Shown here one piece after another: positions 11,101 through 22,600 of a stretch of DNA of 64,000 nt. A model generated the notes under the pieces. That model had not been told where the DNA came from, did not search any database, and was given only the letters and a program-made list of their open reading frames with translations. Position numbers and translations under genes: made by a program. The stretch is from Cymodocea nodosa. Its lineage: Eukaryota > Streptophyta > Magnoliopsida > Alismatales > Cymodoceaceae. Positions within the stretch are counted from its first letter, which is position 1. Each line of letters opens with the position of its first letter. The stretch spans positions 868,001 to 932,000 of the forward strand of contig CM072337.1 of NCBI GenBank assembly GCA_036874045.1. Direction: 5' to 3'.

Positions 11101-13628
11101 GATGGTTATAGAATTTGACTTTAATAAAATAATGTATGGTAAATTTCTTTTCTTTAAATTCTTGAACATAAACACAAACACTCATTTCTAACTTTACTGA
11201 CTTTTATCTTTGTAAAATTTGAAGAAGTGCACAAATTGTTTTCTTTCCTAACTTTTCATTTCCTTTCTATTTCCTAACTTTTTTAAAAAAATTTGACTTT
11301 TCTTCCCATGAAGTTACACAAACAAGCCCTACCTTGCTTGCCGTTGGCAATAATTATGACTTATCACAACCTAACCCAACACAACACGGTCTTCCATCTA
11401 AACAAAGATGCACACCATTTTGCTTTGCTAAAGCTATAAAAGAGGTGGTACCAACCAACCTTCTTTTCTTTTTTTCTTTGAATAGTAGTTAAGGATAATG
11501 CTGACTGTTAAACTCAAGTCACATTTATCATCAAAATGCTTTCAAAACAAGAAAAGGGCTGGTGGTTTCCAACCAACCTCTCTTGGATGGGGGCAACGTT
11601 TTCGATGAGGAAACATCGCATTACGTGCGACGACTGATTTATTTAGATGGGAGCAGTCAATCGGTGCACAGATTGAAGGAAAATATTCAATAAAGGAATT
11701 CTAAAATGCAGGCAAGATTTGAAAACACGTATGTTTGTTTTCTGATGAGGTGTAGAGATTCCATGACCTTAGTGTGGGCCAGGGAAAATCGAATATTCCA
11801 TTTCTTCTTCTACCAATGAGTTCTATTAGGAAAGCAATTATATTTTTGACGGCATTTTTATCATTTATGCATCCATCATGGTAACACGTTGCATGATTCA
11901 ATCATAAAAATAAAAAAAATTGTAAAGGAGACAAACTTTCTCTCAAAACCAAATAGAAGACCACCATGATGATATCATTATGTAATATCCAATTTCTTTC
12001 GACTCCATAATGAAAATTAATCTAACTACCATGATTTTTTTTTTGACGGAATACTGATTCTTACTTGGGCCTGCAGAGATAGAACTTGAGCATCTCATCT
12101 ACTGCTGCTCACAGAAATTGGAAATTGGAATCACCTTTTCCTGCCCTGAATTTGAAGGTAAAACACATGAGATTCATACATGGATTCAAGAATTCGTTGT
12201 TAGTGTCTTTAAGACTGCAAATACATTAAAAAGCGACTGGCTAAAGGAACCATTCACATCATGATAAGCTAAATTTGCGGGTTAAGCGTAGCTAGAGACT
12301 TTGAGCACTAATCAGAACACCATCTGGAAGATCAACCAGCAAGGTTCCAGCACGTAACACAGAAAACAAGTGCAATCCACGTAATTAGCCTTTTTCCTCC
12401 CATCATGAAAGTTCGACTGAGATAAGCATGAACTCAACGGAATGATGCAGCCACCTAATCCAAGTTGTAAAAGGTTGGGAATTCAGATGTCATATATCAA
12501 AAAATAAATATTTAGTGTAAAGAATGAGGCACTATATTTGCTTTGCAGTAATGATGAGCACATGAACAGTTGAATACAAGATATGCCCATTAACTTGTAT
12601 CACAAAATTGGACAAAAGATAATTTCTACGTCACTAAAAGTCAACAACATCCCAGTGAATCATCCTCCAACATACTCCATCAAATCAATTCACTAAGGCC
12701 AATATCTACTTGTTCATGGAAACCACCTACAATTTTTTATTTGCATTGTGTCATTATAGAAAACCTGTCACTATCCAGGAAAGTAGAAATAAAAGGAAAT
12801 AATAGACCGTAGTCACAAAGTTTGAAGATATTTTTTTTTACCGTAATCACAGCATGGAAGGAGGCCTTGTGGAAGCTAGAGTGGTACTTTCAAGCATATG
12901 AAAAAAACACACCGATCTCTAATGGTTCAGGGAGATTATTAAAATTAAAAACAAAATTGGGTGCATGAAGACATATGTTTATATCATCGGATTAAATCAT
13001 CAAAAATATTTAATGGTGATCTATATCAAAAATCTTGGCCCATTTCCTCTTGAGATATTTTAATCAGCGACAATATGTAATTTCAAGAAGCATGATGGCG
13101 ACCTTTGCAAATATGAAAACCAAGTAGATTTCCAGTCAACACTCAACAATGTGGGGAAAGCGATTCCTGTCCCTTCCAAATGAACTAGCACATGGGCTCC
13201 AGGACACCCAATCATGAAATTAACTTTCTTGCCTCTTTTGTCAATCAGGATTGCTCTGAAATGGAGCACAAACAGACAATGAAGAAGCATATTCCTTTGC
13301 CATCTATTAATCACTGTACCATAACTTCCTCTCAAACAGTAAAAAAGAGAAGCTTTCATTCTCAACGCACCAGAAGAGACTGTACATGTAAAAATATTAG
13401 CAGTCTTGGTTCCAACTCGTTTCATGCAGATGTCATGTAAATCCACCATCACTCTCTAATCTTTAAATCAATTAAAACAGAATCATGCATTAATTCAGGC
13501 ATGGATATCTCTGTCCAGATAAATGGTACTGACAGCTACAACTTGGATTTATATTTAATTCAACCAGTCAAATTTAGTAATAGTTTACCTTATCAAAAGA
13601 GGAGGAATATTTTGCAATTTGCAAAATT
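8171..13628. other. AT-rich intergenic stretch
   Basis: About 5.4 kb with no gene I can support. It holds the upstream region of the transporter gene, an imperfect inverted repeat at 9053-9165, and two (GGAT)n runs at 9473-9490 and 10940-10966, each followed by CTTCAT. The part next to 13629 is probably the INDH 3' untranslated region. Open frames such as 10537-10755 and 13060-13452 (minus) resemble nothing I know and have no splice or motif support. Confidence 0.5.
9053..9165. repeat. Imperfect inverted repeat, MITE-like
   Basis: The left arm (GTTAAAAATATTGTAAATG...) and the reverse complement of the right arm (GGTAAAAAATAAATATTGTA...) match over about 35-40 bp with small indels; about 30 bp lie between. 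Size and AT content fit a small miniature inverted-repeat element. I could not define a target duplication. Confidence 0.4.
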
Positions 13629-16600
13629 TTACAACAAAATTTGTGGATCAATTTGCCGTTGTTTTTCCAAATTTTCAAGTCTCTCGACAATCTTATCAGC
13701 CACAACATAGTATGCATTTGAGGCTTCAGAATAAGGTGCAGAAGCAACTAAAGGGTTGCCTTCATCCGAACTGTTCCTGATATCCACTTCCAAAGGTATC
13801 TACCACAAGAATAGAAGAAATTATAGAAACTAGCAATCAAAGTTAGACAATAAAATAAGAAGAAATTAATATTGTAAATGGATCACTTGTGATGAGTCCC
13901 AACTAGAACCTCAATTTTTGTTGGTGAAGGAAAACTTTTAGTCAAAAAATGAATATTTACTCTAGATTAGTATTTCCATGCATGGTGATGAAGACACAAT
14001 GGTACATCAGTTACAAAATTCTAAAACAGAAAGATATCCTGAACAACCTCGATTTGGCTAAAAATCACTGAATTTATCAAAGGTTCTTCTACTGATTTCT
14101 TTTATTTCAGCATATTCTGCAGAGATCTAAAGTATGTTTAATTGTTTTGATGTTTTTGTGTATCTTTCAAGTTTTGATGATTAGATTTAAGTAGCTTTTT
14201 ATTTACGTTACTGGTTTCTTATATTTCAATATATTTTAAATTAGATCTAAGGTATGTTTATTTGTGTAGTTTGAAAAAATTCTTACACTCCAACACTTAG
14301 TTTAGAAGTATTTTGTGTTTTTATTGACATAAATGTTTAAAAATTAACTTTAATTATTCCTGAATGTGTATTCTATTATTGATTACTTTAACTTGTCCCA
14401 AAAAATCATATCAAAATTGAGAGTTTCTTCCTTTCTATGGACTTCCGTGACTTTATCAAACTTGTAAACAAATTTCTAATCAAGTCTGACATGTAAGTGT
14501 TTACTTTTTTTCATTAAACCAAAAGTCCAAAGAATGCACCAATTAAGAAAAAAAAAATCAATTAAGGTAGAAAAAAAATTAAAGTAGAGAAAAACCTAGA
14601 CTATTTGGTTAGGAACTGTGAGAAAATATTTAAATTTTATGTAATTTAACCAAAAATTTGACCATAGATATAAATACAAGGAATATGGCTTGGATTATTG
14701 TTATTGTTGTATTGGACCAAAGTCTAACACAAAATCAAATTTTAATTGCTTGCTGAGAAGAAGAGAAGATATGGTGCCACTAGCATCCACTTCAAGTTGG
14801 GAACTTAACAATCTCTTCTGAAAATTCCCCAGTACCATAGTCTTATCTACATTTCCATTCCACCACTGAAACCAATTAAATCATTCCTCTATAGCACAGA
14901 GAAGCAGCTATGAATTTGTGATTACCATTTCTCGATATGATTACATGAAGAAGCTAATATGAAAGCAACAATAGCATTCAATTTGGTTACAAATCTCAAG
15001 AATGTATAGCATCAACTTCAGATATGAATGAAAACTATACTTAAAATTGTTCGCTTCTAGCCACAGCTATCAAAACAATTGCATCATGATGTGTAATGTA
15101 TGAATTGTGCCTTATACAATGATGATAAACACAAATACTTTGACCTTAACCAAGGGAAGAGCATAACGAGATAGTTGTAGAAAAGGGAAAATTAAAAAAT
15201 CAGAGATTGATGTGTAGATTCTTGAGTTCCCAATGAAAAGCTTGGATATAAACATACCTCACCGAGGAAGTCCATTTTCATTTCATCAGCAGTTTGGTGC
15301 GCTCCTCCATGACCAAATATATAGGATTTCTCACCACAATGTGGACACTTGAAGGAGCTCATGTTTTCAATGAGTCCCAAAATCTATGAAAACAGATAAA
15401 TTTTTTAGTGAAATAAAAGTAACTGTATAATCTACATCACCTATTTAATCAACAAAACTAGTATTTTCCTATTGCAATTTTACTCAAAAATTATGAATCT
15501 TTCATCTTGGATGCCTCAATAGAAGCCACATAAGGGCTGAATGGTACAAATGCATATACAGCAATTGATACATTGTAATATGACTTTAGAAAAACACCTT
15601 CAAGGAGTGTCATACTTCAATTGGTAGCAGAGCAAGCAAACCTTACATTGTCAAAAGCATGAAGTTCTAATGCCAACAGGATACTGTCTGTTGATTGAAA
15701 TATTTATTTCACTCTATGCACCGTTCAGATTTTTAGTATCAACTGTCAAGTTTACAAATGCTTAAATCAATATCTGGATTAAATCAATATCAACAGTGCA
15801 ATTTGAGCAGATTCTCACAAAGTGTACTTCTTAGTGAGCTAGGTCTAGGCATTAGATTATAGAAGATGAAAGAAAGGCAGAAGTAAAAATTCTGTAGGTT
15901 TAATACTAAGTATAGAAATTTAATTGATTTTAAAATGTTCAAAAAAGTGGCATAATGTAGTCTTTTATAAGATCATTATCTAAGCCAACCCACCTACCAA
16001 GCATATTGTAAGGATATGCAGCAAACCCAAGATGTTGGCAAACGATGATTTTATTAGAAACATGCATTAGGTATATAAGATAAGCCATTGAAACTTGTAT
16101 AATATTCAAAACAAGTGGGATAAAACGTTTTATGCCCTTTGTGCTGTGTTAAGATATAGAGCTTATAATTTATATTGATAATAGTTTTATTTTTTTGAAA
16201 AAATTATGTCTTCAAATTATTTACAGTTTAAATGTGAAAAATATGATGTTGAACTCAAATTTAATCAAAGGGAAAAAGTAACACAAGGTAGGAAAATATA
16301 TCTTGAGCAATAGACAATCAAAGCATTAAATTAACAAAAGCGAGGGGTACAAAGGCTTATCAAGGTCATAAGCACACATCATCCAACATGTCTAGAAAGA
16401 GTAACCCAGTGACAGAAACAAAGAACAAAGAAAGGAACAGAAAAGGCAATAGTGCAAAGACAAAAGCATCCCAGAACAGCTTAACAGCACAACAACCAGA
16501 GACAACTTCTCAAACACTCATCACTCTGTTGAAAAGCTGAAACCCTCGACCACCCAGACAGCACTTACAGCACCTGCTCCTGCTAAATATTCTGGGGGTC

Positions 16601-19600
16601 CCCTCACCCCTAAATATTCTCCTATTCCCCTCCATCCACCTAAACCAGCAGCATGCCAGTGGGAGAAGAGCCCACATCTGCTTCCTGCATCCCTGCAACT
16701 GGCATTTTTCTTCTATATCTCTCCATGGTAAAAAATACCATAGAGTGAGCCAATAGAAAAAGTTCATCCTACCTCCACCTCCACCAAAACGAATCCAACT
16801 CAAAGAGAAATACCTTTAGACTAGCAGAATACAATAACGATAGCAACCAGGTGTAATCTGAGAACTTGCCATCTCTGACATCCTGTTGGAAGGGATATCC
16901 CACACCAAACCTCTATGGAAAATAAAACGTTCACAAAACTTACCACTTGATTTAGCTGCAATTCTAAAAAGGTTGGGAAAGGATACCCTTAGAGGGGCAT
17001 CGCCCAACCACCAACCAACCTAAAACCCCACGCATTTTCCATCACCTATTCTCTAAGAAAATCCCAATTGAATCATCTCCCCTGACTCAAAATCCCTCAA
17101 ACACACTTTGACCTACTTGAGTTTCGATAGCCCAATCTACCTTTACACAATTTTGCCAGAATGACCTTCTGCTGCAAAACCAAACCTCTCTCTCCCCTTC
17201 AACAAGTGCCACAATCACTTCCAAATAAGTGCCAAGTTGAATTTGTGAAGGTCTCTGTTACATTCCCACAGCCGAAACAAATTTTGCATTTGTGCACTAG
17301 TGGTGGTCCACCCAGGTGACATAGGAGGCAATCCTCCTAACATTTCAGTATACCAAAAGGAATTTCAGTAGATGGGTTCACATATTCACGTGCAAAGCAC
17401 TGTTGGCACAAGCTACTTAGGGCTTGTGTTACACCCCCAAATGACTATTTATAAAGTTTTTCTGTTAAACTGTTACAACCATTAAGCCATATCAAAGAAA
17501 ATATTAAGAAAATTTTTATTTGGTACATAACATTCCTCCCCCATTAAGATTTGTCACCATCCTCAGTGAAGATCTCTGGATCATGGTACTGAATGGCTCC
17601 ATATGATCCCCAAGCTGCTTCATTAACCGCTTCATTGTCTATTGCACCATGGATCCATAGTGGTCTATTCCCCCTGCTCAACCAGCCGTTGCTTTGAAAT
17701 GGCCCTTTGCCTCTTGGGAGGGTTATAGATTGGTGAAGATCAATCATAGGATAAAATCTGGTATTGGTTTCTTGGTGATTCCAAGATTTGCATTATAGAA
17801 TGCTTCAATTGTACCTTCATCTTCCCAGTAACCATTAAACAAAAATGATTGCACCCTCATTCCAATAGAAATTGTGTCAGGTATAACTTCACTTCCAAAG
17901 TCATTGGCTCCAGGAAACTTTTCACGAACTGTAGCAACACATTTTTGCTAACCACGTAGATACTCATACTTGCAATATATGGCATTTTGTTTGCCCTTTT
18001 GGCATTAAAACCCAAGACAGTCGCATCAACTTATTGCTTTCAGCTGCTGTTCCATTTGGCTTCTCCAAAAATTCAATTATGCAATCTTCTTTATTAATCT
18101 TCATCAAGCCAAAGGAAGTGGCATGTTGTTCATCCACAAGAACTGCAGCAACAGTAATATCAGCATTGAATTCTCTGTGTTTGAATAAATCTCTCATAGT
18201 TCATACAATAGAAATGATCTCCAATAAGAATTCAGAATTCCATAACATTATGCTCTTCAAATAGCCATAGGTACTGTCTTATAGCATAAGCAGTTCCCTG
18301 AAACTAATTTGGATTCTCAGGACTCTACCGTGCAAAAAGAACCATGAGAACATAGGATTCTGCAAGATCTTCAACAATTCCTTCATTCTTGTAACCACTA
18401 ATGCTTCCATAGGCAAGATAAAGGTGACAATTAAGAGATGCCAAATTAAACTGTGTGAGAACTTATATCATGGCTATGTTGTTGTTCAAACAATTGCAAA
18501 CTGGAATGTCAATCAATCTATGATTGATTGCCAACAGAGCAGCAGGTTTGACTCTCTTCTTCGAGGGAGGGTACAGGTGAGTCCTAGCTCCACCTCCAAA
18601 ATATAATTCCAAGAACACTCCTGTTAGGCTCAATATCAAGGCAGGTCAGAGGCTTCATGGACTCTGATGTTGCATTCAACAACATGACGATCTATGTCCT
18701 ACTGCTCTCAGACATTCATCTGTCTCTCTCTCTCTCTCCTCAAAACAACATTTGCCTCCCCAAGAAACGGGAGGATCATGCAACAAAGAAGCCTCTCCCC
18801 TCCTACGACCTTTGGAATGGTGTTGTCATGGCCACCACAGATGTCTTCCAATTAGAGAACAAGATGCTAATAGTTGTGTTCTCTTTCCTAGTCTTGTTGA
18901 TCTTCACAAAGGTACCAACCTATCTCCAAATCCAGTTATCAATAGCCTTATCAGCCTCGTCAGAAAACCAAGGAAGCCATCCAAAACCACCACTTGCACC
19001 CCATGGGTGCTCCTCTCAAAGCTACCACACCTCAAGTCCATCTACCACTTCTCGAGGCCATCCAAAACCACCACATGCACCCCGTGAGCACTCCTCTCAA
19101 AGCTCCCACACCTCAAGTCCATCTACCACTTCTCACACTACAATGCTGACATCACGAGTCATGCTTGTCATCACCATCTCTATTTTTCTTCCTCTAAACC
19201 ACTTCCACCTTCTCTATAATGTCAACTTTCTCAACAATGAGATTTGTGATTTGGGGATCTCCATCATCAAATGGCCCAGGACTCTTCAAATTTGGATCAA
19301 CATCATTGGCACATCAAAACAACTAGATGGAGCAAAGCTGTCATAGTGCTGGCTTCCATACCATTGTTCATGCTTGTTATTACACCTCTCTCTCTTCTCT
19401 CTTGTTCGTGTTTAAGTTCTTCCATAAAATTATCAATATTTCATGTCTTTCCCTTCTTTTCCCTTAGCTTTTCATCTTATTTCTTCTTCTCAAATTCTCT
19501 TCCTTTATTTTCCATAGGAAGTGGAACAAATGATGGCACATGCCTACTGCCCTTCTTTGGAAAAGAGACCCACCTTTGGAATTTCTACCATATGAATCAG

Positions 19601-22600
19601 TCTTTAGCTTCTCATTGGGGGTTCCAACATGAAGATGTAGATCTTGTACTTCTCCACACTCTTTGCCTTCTTGTGTCCACTCTGCCTTCCTTCGCCAGGA
19701 GCTTCTTCTCCACCTTTGGCTTCTTCTCTGCTAAGGCCTTCTCTGCAAGTTTCTTTTCAATCTTGGGCACCAGTGAGTAGTGAATCATTCCTGCCACTCA
19801 AACTTTTTGTTGGAGGTCTTGGAGTTCCTTGTGAGCAATCAGATGATCTTTAGGAGATCCTTCATCACCTGCTGGTTTTCTTGCTACATTTGAAGGAGTG
19901 GCACTCACATTTTGTCAGGAGCTATCAATCAGTTGCACTCATTGTCATCTTCTGGCTTTAATATCAATTGTTACATTCCTGTGACCAAAACAAACTTTCA
20001 ACTCATGCACCAGTGGTGGTCTGCTCGAGCAATGCAGGAAGCAGTCTTCCTGACCTGTTAGAATACCAAAATGGATTTTGGTATGCGGAAGGAATTTGGT
20101 AGATGGGTTCACATATCCACATGAAAAGCACAATTGGGACAAATCACTTGGGGCTTGTGTTACACACCCAGATTACTATTTATAAAGATGTTCAATTAAA
20201 CTATTACAACTGTTAAGCCAGATGAAAGAAAATATTAAGAAAAATTTTATTCAATACATGACAGTCTCAGATACCAAAATTGCATTACCATCGGTGCCTC
20301 ATGACGGTAAGCAACAACTAAGAGGTACCCTCTATGATCCTAAATGAGTTCAATATGATTCAAAGTAGAAAGAACCTAAATGAGTCCATACACATCTACT
20401 CAAAAATGCACTTGTAGAACATAAAGAAGACCACAAGTGAGAAAAAGTGATGGAATATTAATCTCAAATGAACAAAAATAAAAACAAAATATGAACTAGT
20501 ATAGATAAAAAAACCCTTCACTCACAACTAATTAATTTTGAATTAAATGTCCACATTTCAACTCAGGAAAAAACCAATAATCCAAATAATGATCTAATAA
20601 TCGGATAAAAAATGAATTATGAGATTATGCATTTTACAACTATAAGTTATTATGCACAATTTACTTAAATTTGATCATAATCTGTCAGGTTATTATTGTT
20701 TATTTTAAATAACAGTCACATCACCATAATCTTTTAATTCAAGTACCACATAGTCTGAAACAAAGAAAACAGAAGTAAAATTGCTAAAGTGGAAGAAAAA
20801 GAGACTAGACTTCTAGGCCAAAGCACCCTACCCTACCAAGGAACTAAAATCGTAAATGAAATGAAATTGGTAAAACACATTCATACAGGGACTTCAACTT
20901 TACGAAACATGTTAGCTCCCCTTCGAGCATCTATAAGTGCCACGTCCTGCGGAGTAGACACAATCAAAGCACCTGAAAGAGGAGAAATCACAACATATTT
21001 AACAGTAATAAACAATAATGGATTGAAATAACCAATATAATTTTAAGTTGACTACAAAAGAAATCAACAGAAGACCAGAAGGCATCACTGAATGAATTAT
21101 TAATTTAATATTAACAAACATATGGCCAACCAGGAATATTGCCAGAATTATTCCAGGACATTATTGCAAATTATTCAGGTAGTAATTTAGATGATAATAC
21201 AAAAATTCAATGTTGAAAACATGTAAACCTACACTGGAAGTGGGGTGGGAATGGAAGAACAGAACCATAATAAACACTAAAACAATGGTTCCGTTTCGAG
21301 GATACATATTCAGAGTCCTGACAGAACCAAGTCAAAATGACTGCATGGCATGCACTCTTTTTTGCCACTGCCCTACTCTATTCTTCTCCAATTTTTTCAA
21401 TGAAATACAACCTTATGGGCAAAGATACGAACGTAGTTCTAAAGAAAAAACAAAACCAAGCTACAGAAATATAGTCTTAATTTATTATGAAAGTGCTTTC
21501 AATGCCATGAATCTAGAAAGCAAAGGGATACATGATTCTAATTGTTTAATAGATATCAAGATAAATGATTATGCAGTATGCCACCTCACCAAATTGTTGA
21601 CACAATCTTCAACGAGTATACCAATAAGATATTTCACACATCTCTACTTTCTTTATCATACATATTACAGTAAATGATTGATTATGCGTTGGTTATGCAA
21701 ATACTCAAACCAGGAAAAAAATTCTATTTAACTTAGCAGAATCATATGCTCTTTAAAAGCTCTAAAAAATCAAACCGGATGAAAAGATCATCTATAACTC
21801 AGCTGAATCATATACCCCTCTTTAGGAGCTCTAAGGTATTACACAAAAAAAGAGAACATTTTTTTGAGCAGAAGAGAGAAAACATTCCCTAAAGACGAAA
21901 AAAAATTAATGCAAATTATTTAGGTATGAAACTAAATAGTCTCACATTGGTGGTATAAGACACCATATGGTCTTAATGTAAGGGTAGACTCTCCTTTTTA
22001 TTAGACTGATTTTTTAAGGTGAATTCTCTCAAACCCATAACAAATGAATAGTCAGCACAATCTAAACCAAGTCTCGCATGAGTGAGAGCCTACCCATCAG
22101 AAGGGACAACCTAAGGGCAAAAGAACCACCTAAATGCTCATAGTGAGCCATCAATAAGGATGCTAGTGTAGAATACATGATGAGATTGTGCGACTGTTAT
22201 GGGGGTATAAGACACTTTTTAGGTATGAGACTAAAGAGTCTTACATTAATGGTATAAGACACAATGTGGTCTTGATATAGGGGTGGGCTCTCCTCCCTAT
22301 TAAATTAATCTTTTGAGGTGAGTTCTCCCAGACCCATAATAGAAATCAAGACAAACTTTGGCTGCCCTTGGATAGACTTTCACTAGGGAAATTCATCCAA
22401 ACCCGATAAAATTTCATGGGGGTGGGCCACAAATTTATTAAAAATGAAAGCACATCTAGCCCAGCCTCAACAGATAAAAAAATTCTATGCAACTTCCCAA
22501 TCACCACCAAAACCAAGTTGATGAAAATCAGAATGTTTTGTTTTATTTTATTTTCTCATTTTCACAACCTCATAAAATAATATTCTGGTTGATAACATTT

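Larger units (their letters stand above)
17256..20263 (-). mobile_element. Non-autonomous gypsy LTR retrotransposon with captured host-gene pieces
   Basis: Complete 3.0-kb element bounded by LTRs at 17256-17532 and 19969-20263 and by GTCTC duplications. Transcribed orientation is minus: the 5' LTR is the right copy, the primer-binding site is at 19951-19968, and the polypurine tract is at 17533-17543. The interior, 5' to 3' in element sense, holds an H2B-tail fragment (about 19777-19608), an unidentified 1-kb part (19600-18650), an AGPase small-subunit fragment (18641 to about 17715), and a chromodomain-like gypsy C-terminus (about 17660-17544). No gag, protease, reverse transcriptase or integrase is present, so it needed a helper element. 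It sits in the INDH intron between exons 20887 and 15383, inside a LINE remnant. The LTRs differ by many substitutions and indels, so the insertion is not recent. Confidence 0.87.

Noticed and set aside
13060..13452. 130-codon minus-strand frame as a gene
   Set aside because: No recognisable motif; it lies just downstream of the INDH stop and is most likely 3' untranslated or spacer sequence.
17544..18641. AGPase-like sequence as a working starch-synthesis gene
   Set aside because: It lacks the N-terminal transit peptide and the C-terminal beta-helix, has several stops and frameshifts, and lies wholly inside an LTR element.
18657..19346. 229-codon plus-strand frame as a gene
   Set aside because: It runs antisense through the capturing retroelement and overlaps the 81-bp tandem repeat; composition is low-complexity and nothing in it is recognisable.
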